DNA from: Polyporus tsugae
Lineage: Eukaryota > Basidiomycota > Agaricomycetes > Polyporales > Polyporaceae
Length of the DNA: 64,000 nt
Direction of reading: 5' to 3'
Assembly: GCA_024305745.1 (NCBI GenBank)
Contig: JAHRBS010000004.1
Location: forward strand, 3,906,001 to 3,970,000
A model generated the notes under the pieces. It ran no database searches and had not been told where the DNA came from. It saw only the letters and a program-made list of their open reading frames with translations. Every line of letters starts with the position of its first letter. Position 1 is the first letter of the stretch. Position numbers and translations under genes: made by a program. Positions 52,278 to 64,000 of the stretch are shown here, in pieces.

Positions 52278-54326
52278 ATGAGTGGCGTAGACTTCAACCA
52301 GTCCGACCTGGACTATCTTGCGTCGCGCTCAGGACCCTCCTCGTCGGGCGTCGCGAGTTCGTCGGTGAGTGTGCGGCTGTGGACAACGGGCGCCAGGACA
52401 GATCTCATCTGGGAACAGAGCTCCGGCACCGATCGCAAAGCCAAAGACATCGAGCGCGGCTCCGGTTCCGCTCCCAGCGAATACGCTGATCCTTATTCCC
52501 TGCGCGATGGCTACAAAACGCCCAAGGACCTCGGCTCCCTCAAAAAGAACAGGTCGAGTCGCGCAGTGAGCAGGTTCTACGAGAAGCAAAATGATGTACG
52601 CACTTCTTGTTTCCCTTCGGCATGGTCGCAGTTTGGATTAACGTTGTTGCAACCCGAAACAGCTCATCGCGGCCCTCCTCAAGCCGATGGATGAGCACAC
52701 GGAAGACGCGAAGCAGGAGGAGGGATCTTCGCAAACGCAGGCAAGTTGCGCACCGCCCTATTGGCCAGACCCACTGTTTCGGTCTAACCAGATCGCAGGT
52801 CCAGATTGCCATTTGGGCGAGTCTGCTCGCAAACATCTTCCTCTGCGTTCTGCAAAGTACGAGGATTCTTCTCTTCTCTAACGAGATATGCTAACGCGAT
52901 AACGATCCGCAGTGTATGCCGCCATCGCGTCTGAGTCTCTTTCGCTCCTTTCTACGGGCATCGACGCGGTTTTCGACATGGCCAGCAACATGCTGTTGTT
53001 TTGGCTTCACCGCAAAGCTGCGCGCATGGACAAGGACAAGTGGCCTGTTGGCGGCGCCCGCCTCGAGACGATCGGAAACATCCTCTACGGTAAGTGAAGC
53101 TTGGTTCAGATGTTGGTCACGTGCTCAACGTCTTCTATCCGCAGGTTTCCTGTACGTAACTGCTTCTCGGTCCAGTTGGGGTATTATCGCTGATAATATT
53201 GCAGCATGGGATCCGTCAACATTGTCGTCTTCATTGAGTCTGGCCTCAGCATGATCACCCGCGAGAGCCACGAAGAGACGAATGCCCTCCATCTTGCGTC
53301 GCTCATCGAGGTCTCCGCGGCGTGGGGTACGCCCAGCCTGTTGTTGCCGCCGTTTCTTCTCCTGACCCCTTGGCGTGTGCCTAGGCATCAAGCTTTTGCT
53401 GTTCTTGTACTGCCTTTCCCTGCGCAAGCGGTCCAGCCAGGTTCAGGTCTTGTGGGAGGACCACAGGAACGATCTCTGGATCAACGGCTTCGGTATGGGT
53501 CCCGTGTTGACGTCCATGTTCGCTAATCCTCACGCGCCTGGTCTGGGAAGGTGTTATCATGTCCGCAGGCGGTAGCAAGATTATTTGGTGTACGTTACTT
53601 CTGCGTCCGTCTTGCAGGGCGTATCATGTTCTCTGACCTTCACTACCGATAATACTAGATCTCGACCCCGTTGGTGCCATGGTGGTACGTCTTATACCCT
53701 CCTTCACCCATGGCGTCGGTGAAGATCCAACCTCCTGCGTTCCCAGATCGCCCTCTTTGTCATCATCTCGTGGGGAAGCACCATCTACGAGCAGTTCGAG
53801 CTCCTCGCAGGAAAATCCGCCCCATACGAGTTCATCCAGCTGATCATCTACAAGGCCATCACATTCAGCGACGAGATCGAGAAAATCGACACCGTGCGCG
53901 CGTACCACGTCAGTCCCGTTCCCTACCATATCCTCGCCGTCCGCACCCACTGACTCGCCCACCTGACCGATGCTTTCCCGCCGCCGTGCCGCGTGCTTCA
54001 CACAGAGCGGGCCTGTACGTGCTTCGCGCTCACACGTCATTTTTTGCGCAGCTGGCTGACTGGACTGGCTTGGGAACAGGATTACTTCGTCGAGCTTGAC
54101 GTCGTCATGAATGCGGACACGCCCCTGTGGAAGGCGCACGACCTCGCCGAGCAGCTGCAGAACAAAATAGAGGCGCTCCCAGGCGTCGAGCGTGCCTTCG
54201 TCCACGTCGACCACGAGACGTCCCACGCCCCCGTACGTACTCCTCGCCCCTCACCTCTGACTTCTTCCCGATCTCAGGCTCACGCTGCCGTTTGCGCCGC
54301 AGGAGCATACCAAGGCTCGCGAATGA
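52278..54326 (+). CDS. Cation diffusion facilitator (Mn-type CDF), copy 2
   Basis: Twelve exons join to 423 residues. From LINDLL/LIAALL onward the exon pattern equals copy 1 (78, 58, 177, 7, ~120, 108, 39, 26 and 162 nt), including the 7 nt exon GTTTCCT at 53145-53151. The second helix again has DxxxD (DAVFD), the fifth YLDPVGAMVIALFVIISW, and the C-terminal domain DTVRAYH and AFVHVDHETSHAPEH. Copy 1 splits its N-terminal region with an extra intron; here it is one 318 nt exon. The intron after exon 2 uses a GC donor (CAG|GCAAGT, 52741). The sequence differs throughout from copy 1, so the duplication is old. Mn(II) export is the expected role. Confidence 0.91.
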
Positions 54327-54514
54327 GTCAGTGGGCTTGGCCCCTTGTGCGGAGTAGTTAGAGCACTCGCGTGGACTCAACAGATCTCATGCGCAAGGCG
54401 AAAGCTGTTTAACTCGGGGTATTATTGGCAGACGTCACCCAGGGCCCATAGTACTCAAACATCCGTGATCCGTCCGACATTGTCATGAGCAATAGGAATC
54501 TGTACTTGTACTTG

Positions 54515-57500
54515 CTACTCCGAATCGATCGTCTCCTCTTCCAAAAACGTCCACTCTCGCACCCTTTTCATCCCCGTGTCGAACTCTTCCAGTAAATCCA
54601 TCGTCGTCTTCGACGCGGGCTGGGCGGCCGCCGATTGCTTCTTCCTTCCGCTGCGAAGGGCGTGCCCGGAAGAAGAGGGAAACATCGGCACTCCGCCGCC
54701 CCAGTTAGCACTGGCTGCGGACGTGCCGGGGTACGCGGGGGGCATCTCGAGCCCGCCCAAAACCATGCCGAAGTCCATGTCCATGTCCATTGGGTCACCC
54801 ATTGAAACCGCAGATGGGAGGGACGCAGGCATAAACGCGGCGTCGTAGAAACCTGCACCGCCGTAAATGCCTTGCGAACGATACTTGCGGATGTTTGGCT
54901 GCGTCTTCGCCCACTCTTGTATGCTGAGAACGGCCACCATATGATCAATACGGGGTGCATGGGACAAGGAAGGCCGACGACGCACCGGCTCCTGATGACA
55001 TCATGACGGGTCGAGAAATGGGACGCGATAACCTCCTGTGGTCGCGTGAGCATGAGCGTGCCCTTAGGGATGTAGCACACTTGGTACTTACACCCCAGAT
55101 GCCGTTCCTGTGCTCGTCCTTCAGCCACTCGACGATCGCCCAGCGCGTGGTCTGCATGCAGATGTTCTTGTTGTACTCGATGCTCGCGCCGTTGTTCGGG
55201 TTCGCCTTCCCGTATCCAGGCCTGTTGACAGTCCCGAGTCAGCGACCTTGTCCCTGGGGCCCGGACGACCATGCGCCGCAAGGCACTCACTCGTTGAAGT
55301 ACGGGAGGTCGGTGAGGATCATGCTCTGGATCGAGACGAGCACCTGCAGCAGCGTCGACTTGGGCGACCACTGCTCCTCCGGCCTGCAGATCCCCGCAGG
55401 AACCCCCGACGTCGATGCGATGGGACCCAGACCAAACCAAACCACATGACGACAGCATCAGGTCAGCCCAATGATTTGTGCGGACGAACCCCGGAGCCTC
55501 GGTGCGCCGAAACACCGAGGTAAGGAGGCGGAGGGAGGGAGAGGAAGGGACACACGCACCGGCCGGGCCAGGTCCCGAGGAGAGAGAGGCAGACCTTGCC
55601 GCCGTTGTACAGGTTCGGGTTGAAGCGCACCGAGCCGCCGCCGGTCGTGTGGAGGTGCATGAGCGGCGGCTTGTGCGGGTACTCGAGCGGGATGAAGCAA
55701 TCGAACTCGAAAAGCCCCCCGGCGTACGGTGTCCCGTCGGGCCCGGCGATGATGATCTTGCTGAAAATGGAAGCGGGGTGGCCGCGTTCCGCGTTGGCAT
55801 AGCCATGGGCATGGGGGAAGGGGGTCAATCACCGATCGATGAAGAGAAGGCGAGGTAAATGGAACGGGTAACACAGGGCCAGGAGGAATGGGTTGATAGG
55901 CTTCGATGGACTCGAAGGAAGGGGGGAAACAAAGGAGGAAGGCAAGACTCACATCGCGTCGTTCCGGACCTCGTCCACACGGACCCACACGCCGGGCGGA
56001 AGGCTCGTGGCCATCACCGCGAGTTCCTTGACGAGGTGCAAACGGTCTTTCGGGTTCCGAGTCGCGTTCGCGGTCTGCATCAACTCGGGACCGTACTTGA
56101 AAGTCGGATAGCTGCGGCCGGACGCGTCGGCGAGCGAGACGTAGGCGAAAGCAAGTCGCTCGCACTCGGCCGCGTAGCTGCGTTCTAGGTCGATGCCCGG
56201 GTCGCGTGCTTTTCCTTTGTCCCTGTCTCTGCTGTTGGCCTTGGCTTCGGCTTCTTCGGCCGGAGATGAGGATCCGGGAGGCTCTGGGCCGCGGAGGATC
56301 GCTGCAGGGTCCTTGCCCATTACGGCCATGGCTCGTTCGATGTCGTCCCGCGCTGCGATGATGTCACCGCATAGTGAAGTTGCTTTCACGGTGGTCTCCG
56401 TGACGTCGGTATCGCCGTCGGCACCGGACTCAAGCATGCTCGACGCGCCGGTAAGGAACGCCTCGCATTGTCTGGTAAGCTTTTTGAAGTGCACGTAGAG
56501 TGGCGGGGCTCGGACATATGCGTCAGTGTCTTTGTTTCGTTCCCAGGTGATGTCGCCTTCGCCCCACATCCAGTCTTCGAGCCCACTGCTCTTGGACATC
56601 TCCCACCGCTGGCCGACAAGTACCTGGTATGCATAGCACGAACTTGAGAGTGGGGTTGACTAGGAGACTGGTTTGAAATACTTCAAGAGTAAGCTCGCAA
56701 TCGGCCATCCGCCTGAGCAAGCCAAGCATGGCATGGTACACGTCTATTCGCGTTATCCAATCCGTCACGGAGTCGTTCCGGAGCAGGTTCCCGAGTAGGT
56801 CGAGCAGCTGAGACACCGACAGCAGCGCATCGATGGTTTGGTGGGGAAGAATGTCATACATTTGCGGCTTGTCCGCATATGGCGCAGGCAGGTACCCTGT
56901 AATCGTATTGAGGGCGCGTACGATGACCTCATCGAAGGGCTGAGCGAGCGCGTCAAACGGCGACGGCTCGCTGTTCGGCGTACTGGCGGAGGCTCTACCA
57001 CGGCCACCACCGCGTCCTCTGCCGCGTGTGTAGGAGTACGCGCCAGATCCGCCGTAGCGCGAGTCCATGCCGTACCCCGTGCCTCCGGGACCGACACTGC
57101 CAACTTGGTTCTTCTGAGCTTTCGCAGCGGCCTCGCGGGCACGCTGGTCAGAGACCTCGCGCACGCCGAGGTACTGTCTGTCGAACCCACCGAGGGCTTC
57201 GTATAAGGCAATAGCACGCACGTTCGTGCAGCACGTCTCAACGGCGCATTCAGCGTCCTCGCCTTTGCATGTGAGGGGGCAGGAGACGGGCGCCATGCAC
57301 CCGCGGCAGTGGTTTATCTTACATGCCTTGCATGGCGCGTGTAGGAGACGGATCAGGCTGGGGGGTGCGCGTGGATGCTGGGAGAACACTACCTGAAACA
57401 GGGCAGTTAGATTGAGGAGGGAGGGGTGATGGATGGGGCAGATAGGCTATTTACATGTCCGCGCGGGGATGGAAGAGCGGCACCGCATGACGGGCAGGTC

Positions 57501-58081
57501 TTCTCGCCCGTAAAGAGGTCATTGCACTGCTCAAGTTTAGCAACGGCCGGAAGATGTTCGTTAGCGGCAGGAGTGGCGTCGTCGTCGATTGATTGCGAGT
57601 GGTGCACAGAGCGTTTCGCTTTGCCTTTGGTTGCATGCCGAGCTGACGTCGAGGGCAGCGGATGACGCGGACGGGCGAGTGGGGAGTCTTCGATCTCCCA
57701 CTCTTTGGCAAGACGACGAGCCATGGCCTCATCATCTTCAGGGACCGGGTCACTGTCCGAGTCGCCATCTGAAATTATAACGACAGCCTCAGGGGCAGAA
57801 GCGGGGAGCTCTGTACGCGTGCCACCGCTAGGACCGACCGAGTGCGCTCGGACGGAGGATGGACTGGGGGATCCAGAGTTGGAACTAGTGCCGTTCCACT
57901 CTTTGTCAAGTTTGTGCGCGAGTGCCTCGCTCTCCTCGTGAGCCTTGATCCGGGCAAGAATGGACTCTAAGGAATCGTCACCGTCGTCGTCGTCGTCGTC
58001 GACAGGGGTGGTAGCAAGCTTCAAGTTCTTTGTGGTCTTTGGGGAGGGGTCAGAGGACAGACGGCGTTTTCGGGTGGACAT
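54515..58081 (-). CDS. Large ubiquitin-conjugating enzyme (BIRC6/UBE2O-type UBC domain)
   Basis: Exons from ATG 58081 to TAG 54515 encode roughly 950 residues. The N-terminus is acidic with an Asp run (from a CGT triplet repeat at ~57985-58003). A Cys-rich segment follows ([20 protein letters not shown] to CCTNVRA), zinc-binding by appearance. Then comes a helical ARM-like region and [16 protein letters not shown]. The UBC domain reads [34 protein letters not shown] and [12 protein letters not shown] with the catalytic Cys, then [20 protein letters not shown], the hallmark of the BIRC6/UBE2O subclass. The C-terminus has Met/Asp-rich repeats. Near 56630 the frame shifts by one base (see findings), so the gene is either spliced oddly or frameshifted. 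Confidence 0.82.
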
Positions 58082-58517
58082 GGCGTCCGAGTAGTGATGT
58101 TTGGAGTTGGAGAGAGGACAAAGAGCACGAGCTACGACCACCGGCGCTGGAGGAGAGCTGTGGCTGCAGCGACCCGCATGTAGTGGCGAGCGCCTGACTT
58201 GTGCACACGGGGCGAGATCTGTGCTCGCCCGATAAGGGAGATGGGCGGCTGTCCTCTAGGCGCTGGGTGGGAGGAGACGGTGGAGAGCGAGTCGGGCTCG
58301 GAGCAACCGCTGCCAGTGCTCTCCCCCGTCCTCTTCGCTGCTCTCGCCCGTTTCACCCTCCTCTTCTTGTTTATTGCTCCTCGCGCTATCTCTTACGCTG
58401 TCTAACGTGTGCTCTATCTCGCAAACCCCGCTCCTGCATCGTCCCTGCTCTCACACTCGACGACCCTCACGATCCACATCCACGACAACTTAAGCCCACA
58501 CACGACACTTTTGCGCG

Positions 58518-60789
<2,272 letters not shown>

Positions 60790-61534
60790 GCGCGGGCACC
60801 CAGCTGCAGCACACCGCGTGTGCGTCTGGCCCCGTCCTTCCCGCCCGCCACGTTAGGTGTGCTGGCTGTACTCGTACTATATCCATCTCCATCTTCCCCA
60901 CCCCATGTCCCCTTCCCCTTTCCCCATTTTTGGGCCTCATTTCCTCTCTCCCTTGGTTTCTCCCCACCTTCCCTCAATGCTCATGGACGATCACACCTGA
61001 CTTTCCCTCGACTACCCGCGCTGGCGTCGCAGTCCAGCCCATTCCATATCTCCCATCCCGTCCACTCAGATTCACATGCATCGCCAGTTAGTTACACATA
61101 CCTACCCACCCACCGCCCATGCACCCCATGCACTGTCTAATTGTGCCACTGCATGTAACCCCATCCCTCCCCCTGTCACTTCCCTCGTCTTGGCCCACCC
61201 CTTCCCCCTCTGGCACCGCACTACTACCACCGATGTATACCATAGCCTCTCCGCAGCATACCAGCAATAATCAGGCCCAACAAACGAATGTGTATTTCCA
61301 TTACCATTGCGCGCGCAAGAAAAACACTAACTGAGTTCTACTAACTGCTCCCGAGGTCGGTCGATCTGCACGGACATGTACAAACCGCGTTAGACTCGTT
61401 CGAGTGGCCGAGTCAGCCTTAAGTCTCTCCTGCGCATGCGCCGCCAATACTTAATTACTGCTGGCAGTAAGTACGTATACGGCCGGCGTTCACCTCTACA
61501 CGATACCGGTACAGGCACTGCGCGGTGACGGCAA
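60790..61534. other. 3' flank, pyrimidine-rich
   Basis: The kinase and the AP-3 delta gene converge here. Long C/T-rich stretches (60830-61230) and no coding signal are seen. Confidence 0.5.
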
Positions 61535-64000
61535 TCACTCTGCTAGCGAAGTGGGGTCGGGCTTGAGTGTCCGTTTCTTGGCCCTCTTCTCCTTCCCGCT
61601 CCCGCTCCCCACCGTCCCCTTCTTCTTCACCTTTGTCACCTTAATCGCCTCCGGCGTGTTAGGGCGCGGCTCGTCCGCGTCCAGGTCGTATGCCGGGAAT
61701 CGCGACGGCGGCACTGGGGCGGCCCCACCCACGCCGGACGGCGTCGCCGAGCGCGACCTGCTGCCGTTCCCGTACGCCGCGGAGGGCGCTGGGGGGCGCT
61801 GTGGCTGCGGGGACATCGGGGCTGGGGCTGACACGACGCCTTCGGGCATCTCGCCCGTCCGATCGATGACGAACGTCTGGGTGGCCGGCGCGGGCGAGCT
61901 ACGGAGGCTCGGGAGGCGCGCCGTCGGTGGTGCGGCTGTATGCGCACACGACCCGAATTCCCGACGTTGAAGCGTTGAAGCGTTGAAGATCCGGGCGGTC
62001 GGAGGCAGCGCAAGAGATGGGCCCGCGGCGCCGGGGTGAATAAGGTGTAGGGTTGACAGGGACGCGGTGTGGGATGAGCGGTGACGGGCGTGGTTTGTGT
62101 TCGGTGGTATGTCGTAATGTCATGTCGCATTATGTCGTAAATCCGTGAGCCCTGAACTACGGGTGATATCATGTGAATGAGCGCGGCGTACCTGTGGACG
62201 GTGCTAGTGGCGGTAGGTCGTCTAGCTTGACCACCGGTATGGACTCGACGTCGGCGGCGCCCAATCTCGGCGGAGGGCGATCGTCCATGAGGTAGTAGGG
62301 GTCATCCCGTAGGCGCTCCAACCGCTCGGCCTTCCGCTGCAGGGTATCCAAACCCCGGTCATCAGTCAGTGAAGACAGAACACAATTACAGGTGGGGTAA
62401 AAGAAGGCAGGGCGCTGTGGTGCCACCACCGTGGCGGACATGGCGACCAAAAGAATGACAAGGCCAAGGACAAGTTCGACACTCACGCGCTCGCGTTCTG
62501 CTCGCTCCTCCTCAGTCTCGATCCGCTGGGCAGCCACGCCGTATCCGTTGCCGTCGATATTCCGATCGCCACCGTCCTCGGTATCGTCCTGTGCTCGCGA
62601 CTTGCCCTTGCGCTTCGACTTGCCGGCGCCCTCCTTCCGCTTAGCTTTCTTGCCCTTCTTCCCTTCGAGCGCCTCGTCTGCGGCGTCCCCAGGCACTAGT
62701 GAAGGCTCTTCCTGGAAAGGCACGATCCACGCGTCCAAGTTCAAGCCATCGGGTACCGGGACGCTCGCCTGCGCCGACAACGCGACCGCATTGAGCTCGT
62801 ATGCACCAAACAGCGGTTTGATGAGATACAGGCTCTTCGGGAAGTGGGGCTCCAAGATTGGGGACGGAGACACGGTGGAGGACGGCTCTCCGAAGCCCTC
62901 CGCGCTTAGGCCCATGCTCGACTCGCCATACGTGAGATTGTTACGGGGCTGTGGCTTATATGCGCTTAAATCGGCGTGGACGAAGGTAAAGAGTTGGAGC
63001 AGCTCGGCGGCCTGGAGAGGCATGGACCGACAGGTGACGCGGAAGAGAACGGCATGAGTTGCGGAGATGAAGCACAGCCGAGGAAGGACGCACCCGCTCC
63101 TGCACATCGATGTCTGCATGGGTCACAAAGCTCGAGAAACGCTCGACGACATCGTCCACAGCCCCACGGACTCTGGACAGGTCGCTGTCATCCCAGCGGT
63201 CTGCGAGCTCGGCGGTCCAGGACCCGAAAACCTTCATCGCCGCATGCAGGTAGACGGCGACGACGTCAGGGGACAACGACAGAATTCGGGGTTGCAAAAG
63301 ATACGACAGAAGCTTGTGGGGCTCCGCAAGCTCGCTGAGGGCACAATCGCTCAGCAGACGCACAGTCGAAGGTACTATAAGCGCCTACCTGCAGTACTCC
63401 CCACAAATCCACGCAGCTGCCCACAGTACCTCCGGACACCCGCCGTCATCGGACGCATTGTGTAAAAACGAATCATCGCTCAACAGCTTGACCATGACTT
63501 GAACGGCATAACGTCGCGTCGCACGGACACGTCCGGTGATATCGACTAGTTGCTCGCGAATCTCTGCACCGACGTCTACACGTGCGACGTATGCCAAGTC
63601 GACAAGGACGGAAATATACCACTCGAAGTCCGTGACGTTGTCGTACACGTCTTGCGAGCCCAGTGACAGGATCCTCTGGGCAAGCGTCAAACGATAGGCT
63701 GGAGATTGCGATGGAAGCCCTCCAGGTCGGACGGCTGTGTCGTCTCGAGCGGAACCGAACTGGGATAGCGCTTCTAACGCAGACGGCAAGGCGACAGATT
63801 CGGTCTTGACCAGATGGGAGAGGAGGTGCTGCAAGATCGGCTGGAGATTGTGTCGGCTGACCTAACGAGATGTCGCGTAAGTACGCCTTCTATGCCATCC
63901 AAACAAGAAGAAAGACGCAGACCATGGCAGAGACAAGGTCAAGAGCGCGCATCCGGATGCTGATGTCTTCGTCGTTGACACTGGATAGAATCATGTCTTG
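61535..64000 (-). CDS. APL5: AP-3 complex subunit delta (C-terminal part, runs off the window)
   Basis: Minus-strand exons run from the right edge to a TGA at 61537-61535. The N-terminal adaptin part seen here reads DEDISIRMRALDLVSAM, then TDFEWYISVLVDLAYVARVD, a block typical of delta-adaptin (F.WYl.vL..La), then AAWICGEYCSELAEPHKLLS across a GT-AG intron and FVTHADIDVQER. A Lys-rich segment (GKKGKKAKRKEGAGKSKRKG) and the RKAERLERLRDDPYYL block follow, the latter found in AP-3 delta. AP-3 forms vesicles from endosome/Golgi to the vacuole; delta is one large subunit. The start and ~300 N-terminal residues lie beyond 64000. Exon limits near 61970-62240 are less certain. Confidence 0.87.

Noticed and set aside
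51344..52489. Overlapping frames between NRAMP and CDF copy 2 as a possible gene
   Set aside because: Several frames on both strands are open over the same DNA, none shows splice logic or family resemblance.
54568..55812. A 414-residue minus-strand frame across the E2 region
   Set aside because: It reads through several introns in the wrong frame; only the spliced model gives the UBC domain.

Overview
The window is nuclear DNA of a filamentous basidiomycete, most likely an Agaricomycete of the polypore kind. The evidence is GC-rich genes cut by many 45-65 nt GT-AG introns, microexons, a fungal FuA-type glutathione transferase, tandem cytochrome P450s, secreted beta-propeller lactonase-like proteins and a SAM-like domain gene family. 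No repeat-rich heterochromatin and no virus is visible. I resolved about 23 confident protein genes by joining exons in frame, plus one tRNA, one non-autonomous DNA transposon, several gene relics and one large inverted duplication.

Layout. 0-3 kb: the tail of a gene, an F-box gene (-), a glutathione transferase relic and its intact neighbour (+). 3.0-3.7 kb: a 661 bp hAT-type element with perfect 8 bp target duplications. 3.8-6.3 kb: a proline-rich protein with two C-terminal SAM-like repeats (+), then tRNA-Ser(AGA) (-). 7.7-12 kb: a secreted Vps62-domain protein and a TBC Rab-GAP (+). 14.06-17.78 kb and 32.95-36.77 kb are arms of an inverted duplication, each carrying an intact copy of a secreted lactonase-like gene and pointing away from each other. 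The spacer holds two tandem P450s (-), a type II membrane glycosyltransferase (+), DPH4 (-) divergent from an ING/PHD histone-reader gene (+), and a zinc-finger-like protein with the same SAM-like tail as the 3.8 kb gene. 38.8-43.9 kb: an RCR-like PPxY membrane protein (-), an NR2C2AP homologue (-) divergent from a tyrosine phosphatase (+), and a secreted Ser/Thr-rich protein (-).

45.5-54.3 kb is the functional highlight: three same-strand genes, a CDF metal exporter, an NRAMP metal importer and a second CDF paralogue. Both CDF proteins carry the DxxxD motif of the manganese-type subgroup, so this reads as a manganese (or iron) homeostasis cluster pairing uptake with efflux. 54.5-64 kb returns to housekeeping: a large BIRC6/UBE2O-type ubiquitin-conjugating enzyme (-), a germinal-centre-kinase-III protein kinase (+, divergent) and the C-terminal part of AP-3 delta adaptin (-, running off the window end).

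The remaining space is short intergenic DNA in which I see no supportable gene. Exon boundaries were deduced by eye from splice signals plus frame continuity and family conservation, without transcripts.
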